DNA from: Thecamonas trahens ATCC 50062
Taxonomy: Eukaryota; Apusozoa; Apusomonadida; Apusomonadidae
Reading direction: 5' to 3'
Length of the DNA: 27,388 nt
NCBI RefSeq assembly: GCF_000142905.1
Contig: NW_013657638.1
Coordinates: 121,884-149,271 of the forward strand
The position numbers and the translations under genes were made by a program. The notes under the pieces were generated by a model, which searched no databases, was not told the DNA's origin, and saw only the letters and a list, made by a program, of their open reading frames with translations. Below are positions 16,858-27,349 of the stretch, piece after piece (position 1 is the first letter of the stretch; every line of letters begins with the position of its first letter).

Positions 16858-19800
16858 ATGTCCCTCCCCCTCGTTGTGGTTGTCGTACTTGCGGCATGGC
16901 TGATAGGTGGTCCGCTGCCCGTGGCCCGCGGCGAAGGTTCGAGCCAGCTGGGAACCTCACAGCGGCTGCAGAGCCAGACAACCATGTACACCCACATCCG
17001 TAACGCAGGCGAGAGGATTCAGTGGTCAGGGTCGGGTAAGCTGAGCGTGCACTCGCCGGTGGACGACTCGCTTCTCGTGCAGCTCAACTCGGGCCAGCAG
17101 CATACCACGACCATGACGGGCCACTATCGGCTGGCGCTCTCGAACGACCAGACCGGCTCATGGGACATCGACACACGGACCTCGGGCGGCGCATCAATCA
17201 ATGGTCGGCTGTGGTCCACCAACTGGCGGCTCAATGCAGGATCGTTCTCGGGCGCCACAGATGCCTCGTTCTACTCGCCCTTTACCTCCACCCTTGGCGA
17301 CAAGATTGTCGAGGCCCGGTTCGAGGGCCTCGCCGGCTACATCTACTCGGTCTTTGCCACCACCGACGGCATTTTCACCAACTCGCCCACCTGGAAGTCA
17401 ATCGGCAAGTCGGGCCACGGCGTCAATCCGGCGCTCGCCCTCTACCTCGCTCCGCCCGAGGCCATCACCGTCTCGGAGAACATTCCGTTTGTCACAGACA
17501 CCGCCCTCGAGTACGTCTCGGCGACTTGCCACGACAATGTGCTGAGCTGCCAGGCCTCGACCCAGAACCTCGTCATTCCGCGCATTGTCTTTAGCACTGG
17601 CTCGACCGGCAAGTACTCGGTCATCTGTGACCTCAATGGTGACGGTGGCTACGACTTTATTTCCGATTCGGACATTCGCCTCGACGGCATCTCAGCGATT
17701 GGCCAGAATGTCATTGTGTGGGACGGCCGCGACGGCGGAGGCAATCTGGTCAATCCAGGCAACTACTCTTGCAAGGTCTTTGTCTACGTTGCCCAAATCC
17801 ACTTTCCGCTCGACGACGTCGAGACCGTGTATCCGGGCCTGCGCCTCTTCTCGATTGCCCCGGACGGTATCTCCAAGCTTGGGCTCTACATGTTCTGGGA
17901 CGACTCGCTTGTCTCGTACACGCCGGTTCTCATGCCCAACGGCGAGTACTCGATCGACACGCCGCCCGACACCCTTGCTGGCATGTTTGCCGGCGACTAC
18001 GCGGACCCTTTCAATCCCAACGTCAATTCCCGCGCATGGGGCAAGTTCCAGTCGGCGTCCAAGGGCAACAACGCGTACATCAACACTTTTTCCCTTGTCG
18101 AGCGCAACTCGTCCGACCCGTTTATCATCGAGATCCGGGACGCCACCTCGGTCAACTGTCCGTCCAACGCCTCGCTCTCGTTCTTCCCCGCCAACGTCAC
18201 CGAGGGCGACTATGGCTCGACCTTTGTCACTGTCACCTACGCATTCACCATCCCGCTCCCCGACGCCCTCACCCTTTCGCTCGTCACCATCGACGGGTCC
18301 GCCACCGGCGGCGGCGACGACTACGTCACCCCACCGGCCACTATTGTCCTTCCCAAGCACTCGATGTGCGGCGACTTTACCCTTGAGGTCGTGGCTGACA
18401 CCACGTCAGAGACCGATGAAGACTTTACGCTCAACATCGGCATTGCCTCGGCGAGCTTCCCAACCTCGATTGTGGAGGGTGCGTCGACGGTAATCGTCAT
18501 CTTCAACGACGACCCGCTCCCATCGATTGGCTTCTCTACAGCCTCGGTCTCGGTCGCCGAGGGCTTTTCCGGGACAACCACCGTCAGCCTTGACGTCATC
18601 ATGCCGTGGGGCGTCTCATCGCCGGTCAACGTCGTCTTTACCACCAATCCCAACACTGCCACTGCGCCGTCCGATTACATCGCTCGCATCAGCGAGTCGA
18701 TTGTCATTCCGGCCGGCGCCACCTCGGGCACCATCACCGTCGACATCGTCGGAGACAATCTCCGCGAGGACTCGCCGCCGGAGGAAGACTTTTCGGTCTA
18801 TCTCGACTCGGCGTCGGGACTCACGTTTGACACTCGCACGGCCGTTGTTACTATCGTTGACGACGACCCAACCGACCCGGGCATCTCTACTGCGCTCCTC
18901 GCCTCGTCGTCGACATCCGAGACGGGGACCTCAACCAGGGTCTCTGTCGTCCTCGACGCCCCGCCGCTCGGTGAAGTCCACATCCCAATCTCGATTGCCA
19001 CCAACACCGACGAGGCCTTTGTCCTCCCGCACTGGCTCACCTTTGGCTACGGCAACTGGTCCACACCGCAGACGGTGACCCTTACTGGCATTGACGACGC
19101 CATCGACGACGGCGACGTATCTTACACCCTCGCCGTGGGTTCGGCCGGCTCCCCGGCCACCTCATCGTCTGACCCGTCGTACTTGGGAGCCGTCGCGCCT
19201 GCTCTGCCTCCTTTACCAACGTCGACGACGACACAGCCGCAATTGTCGTCTCGGCTCTCAATCCGGGCACCGGCACCACGGAAGAGACCGGCCCTGCCAG
19301 CACGGCAGAGTTCACCGTCGTCCTCGCCACCGAACCGACGGCCACCGTCACCGTCCCATTTGCCTCGTCCGACACCGGCGCCGCCACCGTTCCGGCCTCC
19401 ATCGCCTTTACCACCGGTGACTGGAGCGTGCCGCAGACCGTGACCATCACTGGTGTGGCCGAAAACGTTGACGACGGCGACACGCCGTACACCATCAGCG
19501 TCAACGCCGCGACGTCTGCCGACGCAGTGTACAACTCGCTCGCTGCGAGTACCACCTCGTTCAGCCTCACCCATCTCGACGACGACACCGCCGGCATTTC
19601 GGTCTCGGCGCTCTCGACGTCTTCGACGCTCGAGTCTAACCCGGGCGCCACCGCTGTCTTTGACATTGTCCTCACTTCAGAGCCGGCAGCCAACGTCGAG
19701 ATCACCGTCGCGTCGAGTGATGTGACCGAGGGCACGCTCTCGGCCGTTCGCGCGCTTGCGCCGCTCGTCTTTACGCCGGGCAACTGGAACACGCCCGTGA

Positions 19801-22800
19801 CGGTGACCGTGGCCGGCGTCAACGACGACTTTGATGACGGCAACATCGCTTACTCCGTCACACTCTCGGCCGCCACCTCGGCGGATGGCACGTACTCGGG
19901 CATGGTGCCGTCGGTGACCTCGCAGGCGCTGACTAATGTCGACGACGACACGGCAGGCCTCGTTCTCTCGGCGCTGGTGCCGGGCCCGTCGATTGACGAA
20001 GCCACAACCTCGGCCACCGAGTTTACCGCGGTTCTCACCGCGTCGCCGCTGACTGGGCACACGGCGACGTTTGCCCTGGCTTCGAGCGACGTGACCGAAG
20101 GCACGCTCTCGGGAGCTTCGCTCGTCTTTACCCCGGCCAACTGGGCCGTGGTCCAGACCGTCACAGTCACCGCGGTCAATGACGACATCGACGACGGCAA
20201 CGTCGGCTTTTTGGTCTCGATCGGGTCGGGCACGTCAGGCGACCCGGCTTACTCGGGCCTTGCGCCGCCGTTTGGCTCGTACGCGCTCACCAACGTCGAC
20301 GATGACACCGCCGGTCTCATCCTCTCAGCACCGTCAGGCAATACCGCCGAGACGGGCACAAGCGCTACGCTTGACCTGCGGCTCGCGTCCGAGCCGACGG
20401 CCGACGTCGTCCTCGATGTCACCTCGCTCGACACGAGCGAAGGCACAATCACCTCACCCTCGCCCGTCACCTTTACCTCGGGCAACTGGAATGTGGTCCA
20501 GACCGTGACGGTCCAGGGTGTCGACGACGCCGCGATCGACGGCGCCACTACCTACTCGGTCCGCGCCGCAGTCAGCTCGTCGGCCGATGCTGTGTATGCC
20601 GCCAAGCCGGCCTCCTCACGCTCGCTGGTCAACCTCGACGACGAGGCGTCGGCATCAGTTATCTCGTCATCGATCTCGAACGATCTCGACGAGGCGCTCG
20701 CCCCGGGCCACACCGCCACCTTTACGCTGCAGCTCTCGGCCATGCCGACTGCCCCTGTCTCGATTGGTGTGAGCTCATCCGACACAACCGAGGGGACAGT
20801 AACCTCGGTCTCGCCGGTCACTTTCACGAGCGTCACCTGGAGCACGCCGCAGACCGTGACGCTCACCGTTGCCGACGACGACGACGACGACGGCGACGTG
20901 GCGTTCAGTGTGGTCATTGCCGACACGACGTCGGCCGACGCGACGTGGGACGGGCTAACCACAACCGATGTCGACGTGACAACGCTCGACGACGAGACTG
21001 CGGCGTTGGTGCTCTCAGCGCCGACACCGGCGTCGGCAGAAACCGACGAGGCGCTGTCGGACGTGACGTTCACGGTCGTCCTCGCCGCCCGTCCGGCGTC
21101 AGATGTTACAGTTCCGGTGGTCTCCAGTGCGCCCTCGCAGGCGGCAGTCACCTCGCCGGCCTCGCTCACCTTTACCTCGGCCAACTGGAACGTAGTCCAA
21201 ACGGTGACGGTGACCGGCCAGCCCGATGACATCGACGACGGCAATGCAGCGGTGACGATCACCTGCGGTCCGTCGACCGGCGGCTTTGTCGGCCTCAGCG
21301 CCACCATGCCGATCGTCAACGTCGACGACGACACCGCCGGCTTTGTGATCTCGTCGCCGTCGTCGCTTACCGTGGCCGAGTCTGGTACAACCTCGACCTT
21401 TACCGCTGTCCTCACCTCACAGCCTGTGGCTGGTAGCGTGACGCTCCCAGTTGCACTGGCCGCGACCGACGAGGCAAGCGTGACGCCGGCCTCGCTCGTC
21501 TTTACCACCGGCAACTGGGCGACGCCGCAGACGGTGACGGTGACCGGCGTCGATGACGATGTCGACGACGGAGACGTGACGTTCAACGTGGTGGTTGGCC
21601 CGTCGTCGGCGGCGTCCGACCCCAAGTACAACGGCCAGGCCGTACCCGGAGGCACGGTGGCGCTGACATGCGTCGACGACGATACTGCCGGCTTTAGCGT
21701 CTCGGCGGCGTCGGGGCCGATTCCGGAGGCCGGCCCGGGCACCGCCACCTTTACGGTTGTCCTCACCTCGCAGCCGCTGGCGGACGTGACGCTGAGCGCG
21801 TCGTCGTCGTCGCCGGCGACGGGCGGGAGTGTGACGAGCGGCGCGTCGCTTGTCTTTACCACCGCCAACTGGGCAACGCCGCAAACCGTGACCGTGACCG
21901 GCGTTGACGACGACGTCGACGACGGTGACGAGGCGTTCTCGATCAACTTTGCAGCCGCAGTCGCCGCCGACGGCGGGCCAGGTCCGCAGCTGTACAATGG
22001 GCGGGTAGTGCCGTCAGTGGCCATGGTCACCGCCGACGACGACACCGCCGGCGTTCTGGTCTCGACGCCGACCAATGGCGGGCTTGTGGCTGAAAACGGC
22101 GGCTCGCCGACGCAAGCCGAGTTTACGGTGGTCCTCACATCGCAGCCGGTCGGCTCGGTGACGCTCACGGGCCTCACCTCTTCTGACACGTCTGAGGGCA
22201 CGGTAGGCGTCGCCTCACTGGTGTTCACCACCGGCAACTGGGCGACGGCGCAGACGGTGACGGTGACCGGTGTCGACGACGATGTCGACGACGGCGACGT
22301 GGCGTTTTCGGTCTCGTTTTCGGGCATGAGCTCGAGCGACGCCAAGTACGCAGCGCTTGTGGCGCCGTCGATCGGGTTGACCAACGTCGATGACGATACG
22401 GCAGCGATTGTGGTTGTGGGCCCGCAGCCGAGGCTTGTGACATCCGAAGCCGGGCTCTCGGACACGCTGACGATTGTGCTGGGCTCGCGTCCTGCGGCCG
22501 GCTCGATGTTTGTGCCGCTCTCTGTGAGCGACCCGATCGAGGCGAGCGTGACACCGACGGCCGTCACGTTTACGTCGGCCAACTGGGCAATGCCGCAGAC
22601 GGTGACGGTGACCGGCAAGAACGATTTGCTTGACGACGGCGACAAGAACTACGGGCTGGTGTTTGAGCCTGCGGTCTCTACCGGTGCCGACTACGCCGGA
22701 CGGGTCCCGGCCAACGCCACTTGGCCGGCGTTCAACATTGCAGTCTCTGCGGCGCAGTTTATTGTGGTTGGCCCGACAGGTCCCACCTCAGAGCTGCCAT

Positions 22801-25800
22801 CTGGGACGACATTCACGGTTGCACTCGGCTCTGCGCCGATTGCAGACGTGCGGGTGCCGCTTACATCGAGCGATGTGAGCGAGGGCGTGATTGTGGTACC
22901 AGCGGCAAGCGAGCTCAACTTTACGGCGACCAACTGGGCCGTGCCGCAGGTGGTGACGGTCATGGGCGTGACCGACACGCTCGACGACGGTACGATCGAC
23001 TACGAGATTGTGATGGGGCCTGCGGTGACGACCTCGCTCGACTTTTCGGGCTACTCGCAGTCTGTGGCGCTGCAAAACCTCGACTCGCTGCCGCAGATCA
23101 ACACGACCGTGCTGGGTGAGGCGGTGACGACCGAGGCCGGCGGGACGGTGGTGTTTGTGGTGACGCTGCTTGTGGCGCCGCCACAGGACGTGGTGATGGG
23201 GGTGACGAGCTCTGATCCGGGTGAGGGTGTGCCTGTTGGCGCGGCGCAGCTTGTGTTTGAGTCCGACACGTGGTTCGTTCCTCAGACGGTGACGTTCCAG
23301 GGCGTGCCGGACGGTGTTGCGGACGGCGACACTGCCTACTCGGCGGTTCTCCTCCCGCCGTCACAAGGCTCTGCCGAGTGGATGGCGTTTGACCCGCCGG
23401 ACGTGGCGCTGGTCAACCGCGACATCTCGGTGGTGACGGTGACCGAGGTCTCGCCCGGGGTTGCACCTGCGCTCGGCGGGACGAGCCACACGGTGACGGG
23501 AAGCAACTTTTTCCCGGATGCGGTGGTCGGCGTGGGCCTGTGGTACGTTCCGGTGGAGAACACGACGTTCATTTCGTCGACGCAGCTTGCGATTGTGGCG
23601 CCCGCGCAGAACGTGTCTGTCCTCCCGTTCAAGGCGACTGTGAACGTGACAAACAGCGACGGCGGGTTCGGAGCCAAGGCCGAGGCGCTCGAGTTTACCA
23701 ACGACTGCCCGTTTGAGGGCATGTTTGGGTCGGGGACCGACTGCGTTCCGTGCCCGTCGTGCGGGTACTGCCCAGGCGGCGGGCGGCGGATTTGTGCGCT
23801 AGAGGGGTGCTGGAACACAGGCATCGACTCTGGCGGCGCATGGCCGTGCGATCCGCCCGAGCGGTGCCTCGGCGGCGGGCGCGAGGCACCATGCCTCCCG
23901 GTGTGTGCGGAGGGGTATGCCGGTGACTTTTGCGCGAGCTGTGCGCCCGGGTTCTACGCGCTTGGTGACGATTGCCTCCCGTGCGAGTCTGGGGCCGAGT
24001 CGTTCCCGTTTGCGGTCGTCCTCACGTACTTTGCGTTTCTTTCGCTCCTGGCGATCATCTCGTTCTTTGGCTCGTCGCGGGCGGTGCATCTTGTGGGCTT
24101 TTTCCTCCTCATGCTCCAGTGGCTCATGGCGGTGGGCACGATGGCGCCGAAGCGGACGCCTGCCATGCTCAAGATTGTATATCTGCAGTTTGGCGTTGCG
24201 TCGTTCTCTGTGGAGCTGCTCAAGCCCGGGTGCCTTGTAGAGTCGTCGTCGTTTCCGCTGGTGTTCTACTCGACACTCAGCCTGTTCTGCTTTATGGGCC
24301 TTGTGATTGTGGTCGGTGTGAGCGGTTCGTCGTTGTGGCAGACCAAGGTTCGGCGCAAGAGCTGGGCCGATGAGGTCCGCGCCGAATTCTGGAAGCGGCT
24401 GGGACGATCGCTCACCATCTTGCTCTCTGTCGGCTACTTTGCGCTGACGACGATGGCGCTGCGTGTGGTGCACTGCGTGGAGACGCCGTTTGGCAGCTAC
24501 ATGCAGTCAGACGCGTCGGTCAAGTGCTACGATTCGACGCACTCAACGATGATGATTGTAGCGATTGTGGTGCTTGTCCTCGTCACGATGGGCTTTCTGC
24601 TCATTGCCTTTGTGCGACAGTACAGGCACCACCGCAAGCAGCAGCTGGCGTTTGCGCTTGCGGAGATTCAGGCAGCGCAGTTCAACAACATGCTCAACGA
24701 CGAGGCTGCGGCGGCGGAGGAGGCCGCAGTGGCGCGCAAGTACCTCGACGAGGAGCGGTGGTGGTTTGCGTTTGCGTGGCTCTCGTCGATGCTTGCGCTT
24801 GCGGTGGCGTCGACGATTCTGACCGAGTACCCGGTGTGGCAGTTTGTGCTGTGCGCGGTGGTGTTTGTGGCTATGATGGTGATGGCGCTTGGTGCGCAGC
24901 CGTTCCTCGCGCATTGGCGGAATAAGGCAGCGGCCGTTTTCGCCGGCTTTTGTCTCCTCTGCGCCGCATTTAATCTCATGGCGTCAACCGAGTCGAGCGT
25001 GGAGACGTCGCTGTTGGAGAACGTGTCGTACGGGCTCCTCGCGCTGCTCTTTGCCATCCTTGTATTTTTCGCGGTCCTTGTCTTTCGGTCGGTCCGGCGC
25101 AACTTGTACTATAAGATCAAGGACGCCGGTGAGGAGGGCGTGCTGGCAGACGAAGACGGACGCGAGGCCGTTGATCTGGACCGGCTGTTTACGGTCGACA
25201 AGCCAAGCGCGAGGAGCGGGGCTGCGGCAGGAGGCGCCGCTGCTGGCGGTATCGGCGGCGGGCTGCAACACGACTCGCCGTCGGTGGCTAACCCGAAGGG
25301 GCTGGCGCTGAGCAACCAGCTGTTCAACGACGCTTTTGGCAAGAGCACGACGCCCGCGGCGACGCCGGCGCCGCCGCCGATGGAGCGGGCGGTGTCGACG
25401 CCTGGCGGCATCGGTCGCGACGGGGCCGGAGTCGGTGACGCCGAGAGCACCAAGCCGGCGACAGCGGCAACAGCGGTGACGGCAGATGGTGACGTGGCTA
25501 GGCCGGCGCGACAGGGCTCTAGGCGGCGACAGCCGCTGTCGGCGCGGACGCCGGCGACGGTGACGCCGAACGCGGGGGCGGCTGTGGTCCCACGGTTCAC
25601 GAACCGGCAGGTGGCGACGCACGGGCGGCAAGAGTCGACAACGTCGCACGGGTCGGGCGGAAGCAGCGGGCAGCGGATGCGGCGGTCACGATCGCGGTCG
25701 CGGCACGGCTCGCGCAAACGGTCGCGGTCTGCGTCTGGGACGCGAACATCGCTCCGGTCAGGCTCGCGCGGTGGGCTGATCAAGAGCTCTGTGGTCTCGG

Positions 25801-25985
25801 GCTCGACATCGCTTGGCAGCGACGACGACGACGACGACGACGAGTCGTCGTCCGAGGTCGAGCTCGATGTGCTGCGTGGGCACCGGCCCGGGCAAGTCAG
25901 CCTCGGCGGCCCGAGCCGGATCCGGAAGCGTGTGAGTGTCGGCGAAGCCGGGCGGGCCGAGTCGCGGCGGATGTCGATCCACTGA
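16858..25985 (+). CDS. Giant Calx-beta-repeat surface protein with TIG, Cys-rich, about ten TM and basic tail (one frame break)
   Basis: About 3,042 residues if one base is restored near 19195-19203. Order: signal peptide (MSLPLVVVVVLAAWLIGG); N-domain of about 400 residues with a FlgD-like VWDGRDGGGNLVNPGNYSC and DLNGDGGYDF, the style of secreted bacterial proteins; two canonical Calx-beta domains (about 18178-18870); thirteen divergent Calx-beta-like repeats; a TIG/IPT domain (VSPGVAPALGGTSHTVTGS, about 23420-23700); a Cys-rich domain (CGYCPGGGRR, CAEGYAGDFCASCAPGFY); about ten membrane segments (24000-25100) with ELLKPGC, LRVVHC and AQPF motifs; and a tail of about 290 residues with RS/SR runs, poly-Asp and RRMS near the end. 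The second half lacks its own ATG: its first start-like codon is a GTG within a repeat. I infer a calcium-binding adhesion receptor at the cell surface. There is no intron across 9 kb. Confidence 0.85.
18870..23420 (+). repeat. Thirteen divergent Calx-beta-like tandem repeats of about 115-120 residues
   Basis: Each unit follows one plan: E-x-G entry, TxFTVVL-TSQP, V-x-L-x-x-SSD, E-G-T/V, LVFTTGNWATPQTVTVTGV, a Asp-rich DDDVDDGDVAF loop, an S-x-D-x-x-Y-x-G turn, and the end LTNVDDDTAGxxVS. The clustered Asp residues at both loops fit Ca2+ sites of the Calx-beta fold. The middle units (about 21380-22400) are the most alike in DNA; the last three (after 22450) lose the VDDDTAG ending. Confidence 0.9.
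19188..19206 (+). other. Frame break inside the first Calx-beta-like repeat of the array
   Basis: The first frame reads SSDPSYLGAVAP and then falls into Pro/Arg/Ser-rich sequence ending at 19443. The frame two bases on reads SASFTNVDDDTAAIVVSAL from 19203. Every other unit has the order Y-x-G, a short turn, then a hydrophobic strand and NVDDDTA, so the two frames together make exactly one unit. One missing base is the simplest cause. Confidence 0.9.
25815..25860 (+). repeat. GAC repeat encoding poly-aspartate in the cytosolic tail
   Basis: A run of GACGAC codons gives seven or eight Asp followed by Glu/Ser, set between Arg-rich segments of the tail of the Calx-beta protein. Confidence 0.85.
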
Positions 25986-26045
25986 CAGAACAGAGATAAA
26001 GCGCCGTGTTGTGCAATGGCAGGTCGTTTACAATCTCGCAAGAGA
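25986..26045. terminator. 60-bp convergent spacer
   Basis: The spacer lies between the TGA of the Calx-beta gene and the TGA of the JMJD6-like gene. An AGATAAAG at about 25990-25998 is the only poly(A)-like motif, and it is not a perfect AATAAA. Both transcripts must end within the opposite gene or in this short gap. Confidence 0.35.
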
Positions 26046-27070
26046 TCAGCCCGAGTCCGAGGCCGAGGCGCCCGAGCCCGAGTCTGAGGCCGAGTTCTCG
26101 TCGTCGGACGAGGAGGAGGAGACGTAGGTGTAGGAGGAGGAGGAGGAGGAGGAGATGTCGTCCGGGTTGGGAGCTTCGACACGCGACTTGTACGCGTCGG
26201 GCAGTGAGTTGTGCCAAATGAGGGCCTTCTTGGGCTTTGAGCGCTTGTACGAGTTGAAGGCGCGCTCAAAGTTAAAGTCGGTGACGTGGTTCTGGGTGAC
26301 GGAGATGGTAAAGTCGAGGTTGAGGACGACGTGCCACCAGCCTGCGGGGACAAAGATGATCTCACCCGGGCCCTGGACGCACTCAATCATGCCGAGCTCG
26401 TCGGCGCGGTCGACAAGGCGCGGATAAACCGAGTGGAACCAGTAGATGCCCGAGTCGGGCTCGCCCTTCTTGGGCTTGACAATAGAGCCCTTGATGTGGG
26501 GCGGGAACATGCACCAGCGCTTGTGGCCCTGGATGAGAGCGTTCCAGGCTGAGGTCATGTGCGGGTCCTGGTGGATGCCTGTGCCGGAGCGGACAGGGCC
26601 CATGAGGACCCAGCGGTAATAGGGGCGCGGGTCGTCGTCCATGCAGCTTTGCAAGTCCATGTCCTCAGGAGTAAAGTACTTGGGGATGGAGAACTCCTTG
26701 AGAAGCTTGGGGAACTTGGTGGCGTACTGCGGCTCAAAGATGTACAGCGGCGAGTCGTCAGTGTTGGTGTCGCAGTAGCGGAGGTACTGCTCGTACGTCA
26801 TGTACGTGTGGTTGTACGAGCCGACGTCAAAGCGTGACGAGCCGAAGCGCTTGGAGAACTTGGCGCGGTTCCACTTGCGCATAGCCTTCCAGTCGTCGGT
26901 AGCCCCGATGAGGAGGCACGGCATCTCGCCGGCGTCATACCCGGCCACAAAAGCCTTGGTATCGGTGGTCTTGTAGTCGACCCGCGGGACCGAGTCAGCG
27001 TCGGTGCCAAAGGTGGCGAGGATGTCGAGCTTGGCGTATCCGTGCTTCGACCAGTCGTCCTCCTCAAAGT
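26046..27070 (-). CDS. JMJD6-like JmjC-domain oxygenase, 3' portion (5' end outside or unresolved)
   Basis: The sequence follows animal JMJD6 closely: DDSPLYIFEPQY, PYYRWVLMGP, RSGTGIHQDP, TSAWNALIQGHKRWCMFPP, IYWFHSVYPR, PGEIIFVPAGWWHVVLNLD and SVTQNHVTDFNF. The iron ligands His-x-Asp (in IHQDP) and the distal His (in GWWHVV) are present, as is the 2-oxoglutarate Lys (in GHKRW). Family members are Fe(II)/2-oxoglutarate lysyl hydroxylases, with arginine demethylation also reported, and are nuclear. The C-terminus ends in a Ser-rich acidic tail (SSSYTYVSSSSSDDEN), like the poly-Ser region of JMJD6. Coding continues upstream of the GTG at 26948 without an ATG (KLDILATFGTDADSV and EEDDWSKHGYAKL), up to a splice-acceptor-like TGCGCAG at 27071-27077. 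The first exon, with the initiator, was not identified. Confidence 0.88.
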
Positions 27071-27340
27071 CTGCGCAGATAAGTGAGTGTGTGTGTGAGT
27101 CAAGTTCGAGAGTTGCGACGACTGAATGATGGCAGGCACAGGGGTGTGTTGGAGACAGCCCGGGGCACGGACCAAGCCAGTGGTGTTGTCAGCGACCGAG
27201 TCAGGGAGGCAGCCACAGCGAGAGAGACAGCCACAGCCACAGCCACAGCGAGAGAGACAGCCACAGCCACAGCCACAGCGGGAGACACAGCCACAGCCAC
27301 AGCCACAGCGAGAGACACAGCCACAGCGGGAGACACATAC
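27071..27340 (-). other. Probable intron of the JMJD6-like gene
   Basis: In minus-strand sense the stretch ends CACTCACTTATCTGCGCAG at 27071, followed by coding sequence in phase. A GTATGT at 27340-27335 would be an acceptable donor, making an intron of about 270 bp. The exon before such a donor would be G-rich and not obviously coding, so the true donor may lie outside the window. The two frames open in this interval encode only repeat-driven Ala-Val or Cys-Gly strings. Confidence 0.45.
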
Positions 27341-27342
27341 AG
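27219..27342. repeat. 30-bp minisatellite, three full and two partial units
   Basis: Units start at 27219, 27249 and 27279 (30 bp each), then shortened units at 27309 (18 bp) and 27327 (16 bp). Each has a CGAGAGAGACAG or CGGGAGACACAG head and a CCACAG hexamer tail repeated two to three times, so it is a nested repeat (6 bp within 30 bp). Confidence 0.92.
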
Positions 27343-27349
27343 TCACGCA

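Noticed and set aside
6700-19206. Programmed -1 frameshifting as the reason for the four frame breaks
   Set aside because: No X-XXY-YYZ slippery sequence or common motif at any site, and the proteins are of unrelated kinds. Deletion errors are simpler.
20552-22645. Minus-strand ORF of 697 codons antisense to the Calx-beta array
   Set aside because: Repeat- and GC-driven antisense frame. The plus strand has clear Calx-beta repeats across the same bases.
23990-25120. Assignment of the membrane module to TRP channels, polycystins or class B GPCRs
   Set aside because: Segment number and the lack of known pore, PKD or GPS motifs do not support a definite family; left unnamed.
25109-26386. Minus-strand ORF of 425 codons spanning two genes
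   Set aside because: It runs through the JMJD6-like gene in a different frame and antisense to the tail of the Calx-beta protein; Arg/Pro/Ser-rich with no domain.
26798-27346. Minus-strand ORFs with Cys-Gly and Ala-Val strings
   Set aside because: Produced by the 30-bp minisatellite and the probable intron; they shift out of the JMJD6 frame.
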